From IMG/VR virus record IMGVR_UViG_3300024301_000957, positions 1-41,011 of that record: a stretch of DNA of 41,011 nt. The stretch is one strand, 5' to 3'. How positions within the stretch are numbered: the stretch's first letter is position 1; every line of letters begins with the position of its first letter. The notes under the pieces are model-generated. The model was given only the letters and a program-made list of their open reading frames with translations, had not been told where the DNA came from and ran no database searches. Made by a program: the position numbers and the translations under genes. This stretch comes from a virus. Of this stretch, positions 1 through 9,162 are shown one piece after another.

Positions 1-1
1 A

Positions 2-1630
2 TTTCCACTCATATTAGATGAAACAAATAACCAGTTAAGAGAACTGCCAGTAGGTGACGATCTTGATCTAACTGGTAACAATCTAACTGGACTGTCAACA
101 TTATCAACCACAGGTGGAATAACAGCAGGCGGAACTATAAACGGGGCTTTAATTACAGCAACCAACGCTACAGTAAGTGGCAATGTAGAAGCATTGACCT
201 ATACAGTAGGTGGCACAAACTTACTTGAATCAATTGATTTTGCTGACATCCAAAATGCTCCTACTATTCCTACAGATGTTAATCAGCTAGGAGATGTTGA
301 CGAATTACTAGGTGGCGGATTTAGTGGCGACTATAACGATTTAACAAATTTGCCAAGCATTCCAACTGATATACAAGACTTGACTGATAATAATAGTTTG
401 ATTCCTGATGATATAAATGATCTTACAGACGTAGATGGATTGCTAAGTTCAGGTGGAGCGTTTCAAACATTATCTGATACATTCCAATTTGCTAATAACG
501 CAAACAAATTAGTAATAGTGTCAGCAGATGAGCAATCACTTGCGCCTATTACTATACAAACAGTGCTAGACAATATTAGTTCAGCACAGATAACAGGTGC
601 GTTAGGATTCACTCCATATGATGATTCAAATCCAGACGGGTATATAAATGATAGTCAAGGAGTAGTTCAAGCATTAGGATTTGCTCCATACGATGACGCT
701 AACCCTGCAGGATATATAAGCACAGTTACAGAAGCAGCAGTAACTGGCGCACTAGGATTCACACCTTACAATAATACTAACCCAGATGGATATATTAATA
801 ATGCCGCAGGTGTTATCAATGCCCTTGGATATACACCTTATGATGGTGCTAATAATTCCGAAGGATTCCTAACTGCTGAAGCAGATAACTTGGATAGTGT
901 TGTAGAAAGAAATGATACTACTACAAGATCAATAAACACAGGAGCAGTAACTTCTACTGGCGCACTTACTGGTACTAACTTAGTAATGAGCAGTGGAGGC
1001 ATAAATTTTAACCATAGTAATGCTGTAACTATAGATTCAGCAAGTGGCAACACAATTACACTTGGTAGCAACGGCGGTGCTGGAGTTGTTTTAGATTCGC
1101 CAACTTTCGTACAAATTAACAGAGAACTCCGCCCTAGTGGCACAGTAGGTTTAGGAAATGCTAGTAACTTCTTTAATAGTGCGTTTATTACTGATCTTAC
1201 ACTAAACACAATTAGTAGCACAAATACAGCATTAAGTTTGTCAACTACAGGCGCAAATAGTGTACTAACTTTAGACGCACAATCAGGTGTTAGAATAGGT
1301 CCTAATGCTGATTATGTAGAATTACCATCAGGAACAACTGCCACTCGTCCATCTAGTCCTAACGTTGGCTCATTTATGTATAATACTGACGTCGGACGCT
1401 ACTTTGAGATTTATGATCCAAACAGATTCTTCGTTAACAGTGGAGGCAGTGGATATAATCAAGGCGGCTGGATGCAAGTTTTTGTACCTTACGGAGGTAC
1501 ACCGGGATTAACAGATACATACAGAGGCATGTTAGCTGTAGCAGATGGTAGCTCATGGGATCCAACTGGGAATGGTGACGAAGCACTGATGTGTTTTCTA
1601 AACGATGCTTGGGTAACAGTAGCATTTTAA
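2..1630 (+). CDS. Tail-fibre-like structural protein, 5' end outside window
   Basis: The reading frame is open from the first bases of the window, so the true start lies upstream; a methionine at 194 is only an internal ATG-like position. The visible 542 residues are rich in Gly, Thr, Asn and Ser. They include four copies of an ALG(F/Y)(T/A)PY motif followed by NP-GYI, a module common in phage tail fibres. The C-terminal third has a TGANSVLTLDAQ-type beta-rich stretch and ends in a small domain with repeated Gly and aromatic residues, as expected for a trimeric fibre tip or adhesin. The next structural gene follows after 9 bases. Receptor binding or a fibre shaft is inferred; no particular T4 gene can be named. 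Confidence 0.7.
   Translation, partial: FPLILDETNNQLRELPVGDDLDLTGNNLTGLSTLSTTGGITAGGTINGALITATNATVSGNVEALTYTVGGTNLLESIDFADIQNAPTIPTDVNQLGDVDELLGGGFSGDYNDLTNLPSIPTDIQDLTDNNSLIPDDINDLTDVDGLLSSGGAFQTLSDTFQFANNANKLVIVSADEQSLAPITIQTVLDNISSAQITGALGFTPYDDSNPDGYINDSQGVVQALGFAPYDDANPAGYISTVTEAAVTGALGFTPYNNTNPDGYINNAAGVINALGYTPYDGANNSEGFLTAEADNLDSVVERNDTTTRSINTGAVTSTGALTGTNLVMSSGGINFNHSNAVTIDSASGNTITLGSNGGAGVVLDSPTFVQINRELRPSGTVGLGNASNFFNSAFITDLTLNTISSTNTALSLSTTGANSVLTLDAQSGVRIGPNADYVELPSGTTATRPSSPNVGSFMYNTDVGRYFEIYDPNRFFVNSGGSGYNQGGWMQVFVPYGGTPGLTDTYRGMLAVADGSSWDPTGNGDEALMCFLNDAWVTVAF
599..874 (+). repeat. Four tandem ALGFTPY tail-fibre repeats
   Basis: Four in-frame units begin at 599, 671, 749 and 821, giving spacings of 72, 78 and 72 bases. 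Each encodes ALG(F/Y)(T/A)PY(D/N), and the first three continue with an NP(D/A)GYI motif. The DNA copies differ from each other in many third positions, so this is an old protein repeat and not a recent duplication. Such units usually form the repetitive shaft of phage tail fibres. Confidence 0.8.
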
Positions 1631-1639
1631 GGGGCAATA

Positions 1640-2386
1640 ATGGCAATACAAACAATAAACATAGGATCAGCAGCAAATGACGGAACAGGGGATGATTTAC
1701 GTGAAGCCTTTGTTAAGGTAAATGCTAATTTTAGTGAATTAGATTTAGTTGCGGTACAGACAGCACAAAACGTAGGATCAAGCGGCGGACAAGTGTTCAA
1801 AGAACAAGTAAGTAACACTATGAGCTTTAGACGTATCGTGGGTGGCTCTAATATTAATATAACAGAGTTAGATAACACGCTAGTTGTAGATGGTACTGTA
1901 CCAGATCAAAGTTACAGTGTTGTTGCTGACAACGGTTCTATATTACTAGGAAATGGCCAAAGTTTTGCTATATATGGCGGCGAAGGTGTAACAACTAGTT
2001 CTGATAATAACGCTAGTCCTAATCCACAAATTATAATTGATGCTAGTTTAGAAAACGATTTGAGTCCAGTTCTAGCAGCATCCTTAGATGCTAATAGTCA
2101 AAACATAACTGGTGTGAATAATTTATCAAGCACCAGTAGCTTGACTGGAACACTTTCTGTATCTACTACAGGAACTATAGGTACACTTATTCCTACTAAT
2201 ATTAAAACCAGTGGTACTGAAAGTGTTAACTATGAAAACAACTTGGGTAGATTTCTTACATGGGATTTAGGAGATATTGGAGGAGCATACGAGGGGGCTT
2301 TACAGTTTATTATAGGAAATCAAGATGTTGATCTTGGTACCTTTACTTCCCCATCGCAAGGAGAGATCGATCTTGGGAGCATATAA
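1640..2386 (+). CDS. Structural protein with INIGSAANDGTGD N-terminal module
   Basis: This 248-residue protein opens with a segment reading INIGSAANDGTGDDLREAF followed by KVNANFSELD. That N-terminal module recurs at the start of tail and baseplate-associated proteins of marine T4-like phages, where it probably acts as an attachment or trimerisation element. The rest is Ser/Thr/Asn-rich, beta-type sequence without cysteines and ends in GEIDLGSI. It lies 9 bases after one fibre-like gene and abuts the next, which starts at the base following its stop, so the three are probably co-transcribed late. A role in the fibre or baseplate is inferred from composition and position; no enzyme motif is seen. 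Confidence 0.6.
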   Translation: MAIQTINIGSAANDGTGDDLREAFVKVNANFSELDLVAVQTAQNVGSSGGQVFKEQVSNTMSFRRIVGGSNINITELDNTLVVDGTVPDQSYSVVADNGSILLGNGQSFAIYGGEGVTTSSDNNASPNPQIIIDASLENDLSPVLAASLDANSQNITGVNNLSSTSSLTGTLSVSTTGTIGTLIPTNIKTSGTESVNYENNLGRFLTWDLGDIGGAYEGALQFIIGNQDVDLGTFTSPSQGEIDLGSI

Positions 2387-5300
2387 ATGGCACTACCACA
2401 ATGGACAGTAAATAACGGCCATAACTTTGGCACGTTTGCCGAAAGAGCTACGCAAAATATACCTCTTCCTTTACAAAGTACAGAAGGTGTTACTACAGCA
2501 TTAATAAGTGGTAAGTTACCAACTGGTATGCGTATAGAAGATAATGCTGTTAAAGGCACACCAAACTTTCTTGCTGAAATAACAACTTTTGCCTTTGTAG
2601 TTAGAGCTACCTCAGCTGATGGTATAGCTGATAGAACTTTAAAAATTACAATAGATGGTTATGATGAGCCGCAATGGATTACAGAACCAGGATTGTTACC
2701 AGTAGGTAATAATAAAACTTATTTTATATTAGATAGTTCCCCAGTTGATTTTCAATTAGAAGTGTTAGATGATGACACACAGGTTGGAGAAGTGTTAGAA
2801 TACTTTTTAGGAACAGATAGCACAGCATCTGGTACATTACCTCCTGGCTTAACAATGTCTAAAAGTGGCAGAATTACTGGTATTATAGATCCTATACGTG
2901 CCTTAGACATTAATGAAATCAAACTGGGATACGATGCGGGCAGATATGGCATAACATTTGATTGGGGTGCTAGGTCTGATGATACTATTGAAAGTTATTA
3001 CTATGGTGATATAGAATTAACTAATTTAGATTTGGTGCGTCCTCCACGTAAACTTAATAGGAAATATGATTTTGTTGTTACTGTTACAGATGGCACAGCA
3101 TTTAGTAGCAGACAGTTTACAATATATGTTATTACAGATGAATTTACTCGTGCTGACAATACTATCATGCAAGTAGGGACTAATGTGTTTGTAAGTGACA
3201 TGACATTTGAAAGAGTGCCTATTTGGGTTACTCCAAGTGATCTTGGGCAGCGTAGAGCAAATAACTACCAAACAATATATTTGAATATTATTGACCAGCC
3301 TACCGTATCAGGTGCTATTCGTTATGATTTACAGCAAAGAAATCCTGGTGTTTATAAACTTACTGCTACAAATGAAATAACCACAGGTTATTATGACTTA
3401 ACAGGAGTACTTCCATTTTTTCCTGTAGCCAATAGAGGACCAAATAGCACTTTACAGGATGGTACACCTAATCCTATCACAGTAGATGAATTTACAATAA
3501 TTACACCAGAGAGTGTAAGTGAACTACCTCCTGGGTTAGGACTAGATCCAAACACTGGTGAAGTTGCTGGTATTATTCCGTATCAACCTGCTGTAAGTAG
3601 AGATTATAAATTTAGTGTCAATGCTTTACGCTTTAACGAAGACACAGGATTAGTTACTGTATTTGGAACATTTATTGAAGATACATTATCAGGCACTTCT
3701 AGTATAAAAATAGCAAAACTTTCTACGGATTTGACTGATGGAATAGACGATTTAGCAGCGTTAGTAAATCAGCAAATAGAATTAAATGGCAGAAACTATA
3801 CAATTACGAGTGTAAATGATACCAATGTAGATTTTGATTTACTACAAATAAGTCCAAATTTACAACCTTTATACAAATACAATCCACTTACAGTAGCAGA
3901 ATCAGCACAGTCAACAGATTATTTTTATGTTGATACTTTAAATACTACCGATGTATTATTTTATAACGAACGTGAATTAAATTATAGTAATACAGAGAAA
4001 TACATAATTAAAAACGCAGCAGCATATGTAAAATACACTGTAGAAACAACAATTGATAATAATTTAGAACTTAAAACAAATATTGCTCGTCCAGATAGTA
4101 GTGCTGAATCAATGTTAGACACACTTAATGACTTTTTAGCAGTAGGAGATTTACCTGCCTATATTACTGCTACTACAGGAATAAACGGAATATACAAACT
4201 GTTAATGTATGTGCCAGAAAATAGCAATACAACCAATACCTCTTATATCAAAAATTTATTCCACACAGACGATAGTGTTGAAATTACAGCTACAAAGTTA
4301 GCAAACTATACTCGTATTGGACTAGATGTTCCATTACAAAGAGTTTTGAATGTTGGAAATACAATCAGCCTTGGTGCTTCAAAAGCAGATAGTTTTAGTA
4401 AAAGTTTTACTCAAGATGAAAGTAATATTGTTGAAAAAATCAAAACATTTGATTTAAAGTTAATTGGTGAAATAGATAGCGTATTAAGTTGGACATCTAA
4501 TAGTAACTTAGGAACTATACAACCTAACTTACAAAGCACGTTTGCTGTTGAAGCTAAAAGTACATACGCCGGGGCAAATTTATCTTATTCTTTAGCAAGT
4601 GGTAGATTGCCATTTGGAATGTTATTAAGTCGTAATGGGGAAATAGTTGGCAAATTTCCTAGTATAGGTACAGTTGAGAATCCAGGACTTACAAAATATG
4701 ATTCTGATAACACAACGTTCGATGGCTTAACAACAACTAATGATAGAACTTTTAAATTTACTGTGTTGGCAAAAGACAGATTTGCGTACACTAGTATTTT
4801 ACAAGAATTTACTATTACTATATCAACTGATGATACTAGACTATATAGTAATCTATATGTACAACCTTTATTACCAAAAACACAAAGAGAAATATTTACA
4901 ACTTTTATTAATGATCCTAATGTTTTTGATCCAGAAGTTTTATATAGACCAAGTGATCCAGAATTTGGTGTACAAAAAGAACTTAGAAGTTTAATTTTTG
5001 CTGGAATAGAAACAAATTCTGTATCAGCATTTGGTGCTGCTAGTGTAAAAGGCGTAAAAAGAAAACAATATTACTTTGGTGACATAAAAACAGCAGTCGC
5101 AAAACAACCTGGAACAAATAATTCTGTATACGAAGTTGTATATATTGATTTAATAGATCCGGCTTTGCCTAAGAGTGGTAAAACTGCTGATTTCTTTTTC
5201 CAAAAAAATAGAAGCAAACGTATTACAGTAGACAGTATTGAAGTGGAACCAATTGATGACACATTTGGTGGAGGCGCTGGTGGTGTTGATTTAAGTATTC

Positions 5301-5878
5301 TTAAAAAAGATGGGACTACATTTAAATTAGACCTTAGCAATCAATCTCTAAGAGTAGTTAAAAGAGGCGGCGGTATTGTAAATATTTCAGCTGTAAACAC
5401 AATAAGTATATCAACTAGAGCAGGACCAGTAAGCATTGCCATTTCAAGTGTTGTAACTACAGACGGCCTAGAAGAAACTTGGAGACTCCGTCCTGATTGG
5501 ACAACAATAAAAGTTGATAGTGATGCCGTACAGGTCAGCGAAGAAGAAGATAGAAAAAACTATATCTCGAATATAGAAAAAATGAGAAAAAACATTAACT
5601 CTATGGGTACTACTAGTAAAGCATTTTTACCTTTATGGATGCAGACAGCACAAGGCAATGATTTACAAGAACTAGGTTATACTTTTGCTATTCCGTTGGC
5701 ATATGTTAAACCTGGCAATGGAGAACAAATTAGAAGAAATGTTTTAAATTATATTACAACCACAGGTTTTGATATTAAACAAATTGATTATGATATAGAT
5801 CGGTATATTGTAAATTCAGTGACTGATGATTCTCTAGAACATTATATAATGTTCGGAAACTATCAATTTAACAATTGA
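2387..5878 (+). CDS. Large structural protein with putative Ig-like (He-PIG) repeats
   Basis: At 1163 residues this is the largest protein in the window. It contains at least four copies of the pattern LP-G-x-x-x-x-x-G-x-(I/V)-x-G, for example LPPGLTMSKSGRITG, LPPGLGLDPNTGEVAG and LPFGMLLSRNGEIVG. This is the signature of the putative Ig/cadherin-like He-PIG fold found in surface and phage structural proteins. Between copies are beta-rich stretches such as FKFTVLAKDRFAYTS. The C-terminal 250 residues lack the pattern and include a Lys/Glu helix around residues 1045-1070. It follows the preceding gene without a gap and is followed by a late promoter box. Baseplate or fibre adhesin is the most likely role; a precise T4 equivalent is not recognised. 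Confidence 0.65.
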   Translation: MALPQWTVNNGHNFGTFAERATQNIPLPLQSTEGVTTALISGKLPTGMRIEDNAVKGTPNFLAEITTFAFVVRATSADGIADRTLKITIDGYDEPQWITEPGLLPVGNNKTYFILDSSPVDFQLEVLDDDTQVGEVLEYFLGTDSTASGTLPPGLTMSKSGRITGIIDPIRALDINEIKLGYDAGRYGITFDWGARSDDTIESYYYGDIELTNLDLVRPPRKLNRKYDFVVTVTDGTAFSSRQFTIYVITDEFTRADNTIMQVGTNVFVSDMTFERVPIWVTPSDLGQRRANNYQTIYLNIIDQPTVSGAIRYDLQQRNPGVYKLTATNEITTGYYDLTGVLPFFPVANRGPNSTLQDGTPNPITVDEFTIITPESVSELPPGLGLDPNTGEVAGIIPYQPAVSRDYKFSVNALRFNEDTGLVTVFGTFIEDTLSGTSSIKIAKLSTDLTDGIDDLAALVNQQIELNGRNYTITSVNDTNVDFDLLQISPNLQPLYKYNPLTVAESAQSTDYFYVDTLNTTDVLFYNERELNYSNTEKYIIKNAAAYVKYTVETTIDNNLELKTNIARPDSSAESMLDTLNDFLAVGDLPAYITATTGINGIYKLLMYVPENSNTTNTSYIKNLFHTDDSVEITATKLANYTRIGLDVPLQRVLNVGNTISLGASKADSFSKSFTQDESNIVEKIKTFDLKLIGEIDSVLSWTSNSNLGTIQPNLQSTFAVEAKSTYAGANLSYSLASGRLPFGMLLSRNGEIVGKFPSIGTVENPGLTKYDSDNTTFDGLTTTNDRTFKFTVLAKDRFAYTSILQEFTITISTDDTRLYSNLYVQPLLPKTQREIFTTFINDPNVFDPEVLYRPSDPEFGVQKELRSLIFAGIETNSVSAFGAASVKGVKRKQYYFGDIKTAVAKQPGTNNSVYEVVYIDLIDPALPKSGKTADFFFQKNRSKRITVDSIEVEPIDDTFGGGAGGVDLSILKKDGTTFKLDLSNQSLRVVKRGGGIVNISAVNTISISTRAGPVSIAISSVVTTDGLEETWRLRPDWTTIKVDSDAVQVSEEEDRKNYISNIEKMRKNINSMGTTSKAFLPLWMQTAQGNDLQELGYTFAIPLAYVKPGNGEQIRRNVLNYITTTGFDIKQIDYDIDRYIVNSVTDDSLEHYIMFGNYQFNN

Positions 5879-5882
5879 AACC

Positions 5883-5890
5883 GATAAATA
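5883..5890 (+). promoter_or_regulatory. Late promoter box GATAAATA
   Basis: GATAAATA lies in the 29-base gap between two structural genes and ends 17 bases before the ATG at 5908. It matches the T4 late box TATAAATA at seven of eight positions. The same octamer occurs in four other places before genes of this window. An AGAAGGA ribosome-binding site follows at about 5895. Confidence 0.65.
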
Positions 5891-5907
5891 GTTAGAAGGA
5901 ATTAACA

Positions 5908-6522
5908 ATGGCAAGCGCAATAGATGTAACAAATATAGACGAAAATTATCCAATCGCTGGAATAGACAATGATAGTCAAGGCTTCCGTGATAATTTTACA
6001 GTTATTAAAACAAACTTAACTACAGCAGGACAAGAAATTAGCACGTTACAAACTAATCGTGCTAGAACAGATGCTGATAATAATCATGTTGGCAATAAAA
6101 TTATTGATGCTGAGTTTGATGCGACAACTAAGTTAACATCACAATTTGCTGATACAACAAATACGTACACAGCAGATTTTGGCGTGGGTATGGTACATAG
6201 TGTAACACTTACAAATCCAGCAGGAACTCCTACTGTTAGTTTTCAAGGTTGGCCTAGTAACGGTAGATATGCTGAAATGCGTTTGTTTTTAACCATTACA
6301 AAATCAGTTCCTGTTGATACTACTTGTACGTTAAATGCTACTAGTTATAAAGTTTATGGCGATTTGATTCCTACAGGTCCAACTGCAAGTGATGGTGCTG
6401 CTAATTTCTTTAGTAGTAACAACTTTACTCATCCATGTGACGGGTCAACTGTTGTAATAGATATTTTTACATTTGATTTTGGTAGCACACTTTATTTCAA
6501 ATATATAGGCACGTTTGCTTAA
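5908..6522 (+). CDS. Probable tail or fibre-associated structural protein
   Basis: This 204-residue protein has an N-terminal segment with GIDNDSQGFRDNFTVIKTNL. It is reminiscent of the NDGTGD-type attachment module of the gene at 1640 and is followed by a short helical stretch. The C-terminal half is beta-rich and hydrophobic with repeated aromatics (FGSTLYFKYIGTF at the end). It has its own late promoter box and a good AGAAGGA ribosome-binding site, so high late expression is expected. No catalytic motif is present. A tail-associated structural role is inferred from composition, promoter type and the three structural genes before it. Confidence 0.55.
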   Translation: MASAIDVTNIDENYPIAGIDNDSQGFRDNFTVIKTNLTTAGQEISTLQTNRARTDADNNHVGNKIIDAEFDATTKLTSQFADTTNTYTADFGVGMVHSVTLTNPAGTPTVSFQGWPSNGRYAEMRLFLTITKSVPVDTTCTLNATSYKVYGDLIPTGPTASDGAANFFSSNNFTHPCDGSTVVIDIFTFDFGSTLYFKYIGTFA

Positions 6523-6749
6523 TGCATCCAATAAGAGATTTTACCGATCTTTCTGATCAAGAGTTAGAAAAAAAATTAGTAAAATTAAATAATACTTATT
6601 TTATGACTGATTCTGATTATGTAAGACAACAAATGATTCTATTAATTGATAGTATGAAACTAGAATTAGACGACAGAAGACGCTCAAATATAAAAACAGT
6701 AAAGCAAGACCCTGAAAGTCCTCTTGACGATTTAATAAATATATCGTAA
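6522..6749 (+). CDS. Small charged protein of unknown function
   Basis: This 75-residue protein is not recognised. The start ATG overlaps the previous TAA by one base (TAATG). The sequence is helical and highly charged, with LSDQELEKKLVKLNNTYF near the N-terminus and a DDRRRS basic patch, and it has no cysteine or membrane segment. A sigma70-like promoter for the next gene overlaps its last 26 bases. Confidence 0.55.
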   Translation: MHPIRDFTDLSDQELEKKLVKLNNTYFMTDSDYVRQQMILLIDSMKLELDDRRRSNIKTVKQDPESPLDDLINIS

Positions 6750-6752
6750 AAT
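6724..6752 (+). promoter_or_regulatory. Sigma70-like promoter TTGACG-17-TAAAAT
   Basis: TTGACG at 6724-6729 and TAAAAT at 6747-6752 are separated by 17 bases. The -35 box differs from TTGACA in one base and the -10 box from TATAAT in one base. The expected start site falls at about 6759, exactly on the first ATG of the next gene, which would give a leaderless transcript unless a later start is used. The box overlaps the end of the upstream coding region. Confidence 0.5.
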
Positions 6753-6758
6753 ACACGT

Positions 6759-7283
6759 ATGCTTATGAAAACAGATAAACTCGGTATCCCGCGATTTTCT
6801 AACCGTAATTTAATCGATATGATCTATAGTGGTCATGCGGATAAAGTTCATGTGGTATTGTGCGATACAAACGACGATGTAGACAAATTCAATGCCGCTA
6901 TGGAAGAACAAGGCTTTGACAAACTACAAAAATATATCCCATTAGATGTAGATCAAAAGACTTTTGACGGTGTATGTCAAAGTGAATGGTTTATGCCTGA
7001 TGAATACAAAGAACTAGATGTTGTTGCACATTTGTACAGTTTATGCGAAGGCGATGACAAACGTTTCCACAGAGTAAATGAAGAACTAGCAGAGTTCCAA
7101 CGTAGAGAAATGTTTGATTTGTTGCGTTATATGATTTATCTTGTAGATTTTATGCGTGAGAACGACATTGTGTGGGGTGTAGGACGTGGATCAAGTGTAG
7201 CAAGTTACGTGTTGTACTTAATTGGTGTACACAGAATTGACAGTGTCAAGTATGATTTAGACTGGCGTGAATTCCTAAGATGA
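6759..7283 (+). CDS. Stand-alone DNA polymerase III alpha (DnaE)-like fragment
   Basis: This protein has 174 residues. Its C-terminal 45 residues contain an IVWGVGRGSSVASYVLYL segment, then a YDLDWREFLR end. This matches the GRGS region of bacterial DnaE/PolC, which reads GRGSxxxSLVxYxLGIxxIDPxxxxLxFERFLN. The protein stops where DnaE would continue into the catalytic PDxDxDF aspartates, so it cannot be a polymerase alone. The N-terminal part has no clear DnaE counterpart. The gene overlaps the next by ATGA. A second ATG at 6765 is possible, and no ribosome-binding site precedes either start. Its role may be regulatory or host-replisome-interfering, but that is speculation. Confidence 0.6.
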   Translation: MLMKTDKLGIPRFSNRNLIDMIYSGHADKVHVVLCDTNDDVDKFNAAMEEQGFDKLQKYIPLDVDQKTFDGVCQSEWFMPDEYKELDVVAHLYSLCEGDDKRFHRVNEELAEFQRREMFDLLRYMIYLVDFMRENDIVWGVGRGSSVASYVLYLIGVHRIDSVKYDLDWREFLR

Positions 7284-9148
7284 AAAACGTGTATCTTATA
7301 CAGGTAAGCGATGCTTATGGGCCTAATAAATTTCTGCCTCTTAGCATTGCCTATCAATGGTGTTATGCTGACACCTTTGATTACACTTTAAAAGATACAC
7401 TAATAGAAAAAATAGATCCTAGTACATATGTTCAAGGTATGGATAATCCTTTTTTAGTTGCTATGAGCAGTTACATATGGAATTGGGAATATAATAAACA
7501 ACTCGCAACATTAATAAAACAAGCCTATCCAGATTGTACTATTATTACTGGCGGCCCACAAATTAGCAAACATGATCCAAAATTTTTTACAAAGTATAGT
7601 ATGTTTGACGCTGTGGTACATGGCGAAGGCGAGGAAGCATTCAAAAGTATATTAGCAGGTGAAGATTGGAATAGCATACCTAATGTACAAACACCTACAA
7701 AGATGCCCAAACCCGCACAACGTAGAATGGACATAAGTGATATTCCAAGTCCTATACTAGAAGGTTTTTATGAACCTATTATGGCAAAGTATCCAAAGGA
7801 TACACTATGGCAAGTTACGTGGGAAAGTTTGCGTGGTTGCCCATATCATTGTGCTTTTTGTGATATAGGTGACAGTTATTGGAATAAACTTACACTCTTT
7901 GATATTGAACGTGTAAAGTCTGAAATAGAATGGATGGGCAAAAACAAAATAGAGTATGTTAGCGTGTGTGATAGTAACTGGGGGTTACTACAAAGAGATG
8001 TTGAACTTACTGATTATGTGTTACAAACCAAACAAAAATATGGTTATCCAAAATGGTTTGATGCTACATGGGCAAAGAACAATGTAGAACGTAATTTTGA
8101 AATAGCTATGATGAATAAAAGATCGCCGGTAAACATTTTTAAAGGCGTTACTTTTGCTATGCAAAGTTTTAATGATCCAACGTTATCAGCAAGTGAGCGT
8201 TTTAACATTGATGAAACAAAAGTACAAGAATATCTTGTAAAATACAATGATGCTGATATTCCTACATATAGTGAACTGATATGGCCAATGCCAGAAGAAA
8301 CCTATAATAGTTTACGTAATGGTATACAAACATTAATTGATTTAGGCCAAGATAGTTTTTTAATGATACATCCACTAGTTATCACTGACAATGCTACAAT
8401 GGGTAACCCTAATTATCAAAAGAAATACGGAATAGATACAAAAACTGTTCCACTAGATACTTATTATTTGAGTACTGACGATCTTGAAAACTATATTGTT
8501 GAATACACAGGTGCTGTATATAGCACAAAGACTGCTAAATGGAATGAAGTATTACAAGGATTTATGTTTAGTTGGATAAGCATTTTAATGTATTACTACG
8601 GTTGGGGGCACTATCTTGCCAAATACATGACAACTAGAGGTATCAAAGAAACAGACTTTTTTGAAGATATGTTACAATGGATCGTTGACAATCCTGACAC
8701 TTTATTGTATAATGAGTATAATATCACACAGCAGCACCATATCGATACATATCATAATCAAAAGTTTTGGGGTAGAAAAGTAAGAGGTGAAAATGATATT
8801 TACTGGGAATATAAAGGAGCAAGTAGTTTAGTACTACATGACAACAAAGATATTTTACAAAGTGAATTAATAAAATTTTTACAAGATTGCTATAGTTTAG
8901 ATAATGCCGAAGACATTGTAGATTTAAATTTAAGCATGACAAGAGATAAAAACAAAGATTATCCATATGTAAAGAAAGTAAATAGAAGTGTATCACAGGA
9001 TATGTTAGGTATAAATAGTGATGAATTACTAATTGATCATCACGATAAAGAAACTCCTGACGATTATTGGTGGTACCATAAAGCATATCATTGGGATAGA
9101 AAAAGTCGTTACTGGAGATGTAACGTAAAACCAGTGATAAGTAATTAA
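7280..9148 (+). CDS. Radical SAM protein with cobalamin-binding-like N-terminal domain
   Basis: This 622-residue protein has C187-PYH-C191-AF-C194, the CxxxCxxC motif that binds the 4Fe-4S cluster in radical SAM enzymes. Before it, residues about 55-125 have the layout of a B12-binding Rossmann domain, with IITGGPQIS and VHGEGEEAF. This arrangement is typical of the B12-dependent radical SAM family (methyltransferase or cyclase type). The classic DxHxxG cobalamin-ligand motif is not evident, so B12 may be absent. The C-terminal 250 residues are aromatic-rich and unassigned. The gene overlaps the DnaE-like gene by ATGA. The substrate is unknown. Reducing electrons could come from the ferredoxin encoded at 13937, but that link is only inferred. 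Confidence 0.8.
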   Translation: MKNVYLIQVSDAYGPNKFLPLSIAYQWCYADTFDYTLKDTLIEKIDPSTYVQGMDNPFLVAMSSYIWNWEYNKQLATLIKQAYPDCTIITGGPQISKHDPKFFTKYSMFDAVVHGEGEEAFKSILAGEDWNSIPNVQTPTKMPKPAQRRMDISDIPSPILEGFYEPIMAKYPKDTLWQVTWESLRGCPYHCAFCDIGDSYWNKLTLFDIERVKSEIEWMGKNKIEYVSVCDSNWGLLQRDVELTDYVLQTKQKYGYPKWFDATWAKNNVERNFEIAMMNKRSPVNIFKGVTFAMQSFNDPTLSASERFNIDETKVQEYLVKYNDADIPTYSELIWPMPEETYNSLRNGIQTLIDLGQDSFLMIHPLVITDNATMGNPNYQKKYGIDTKTVPLDTYYLSTDDLENYIVEYTGAVYSTKTAKWNEVLQGFMFSWISILMYYYGWGHYLAKYMTTRGIKETDFFEDMLQWIVDNPDTLLYNEYNITQQHHIDTYHNQKFWGRKVRGENDIYWEYKGASSLVLHDNKDILQSELIKFLQDCYSLDNAEDIVDLNLSMTRDKNKDYPYVKKVNRSVSQDMLGINSDELLIDHHDKETPDDYWWYHKAYHWDRKSRYWRCNVKPVISN

Positions 9149-9162
9149 AATAGGAGATAAAC

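Noticed and set aside
599-874. Tandem repeat as recombination site or CRISPR-like element
   Set aside because: The repeats are in frame, differ at many third positions and code for a fibre module.
838-1221. Minus-strand frame within the fibre gene
   Set aside because: Antisense of a repetitive Thr/Asn-rich gene with no independent signal.
6734-6741. AATAAATA before the DnaE-like gene
   Set aside because: It overlaps a better sigma70-like pair and coding sequence; first base differs from the GATAAATA set.
9010-9017. TATAAATA in the radical SAM gene
   Set aside because: It matches the T4 late box but lies in coding sequence about 150 bases before the next gene, so it is probably a chance match.
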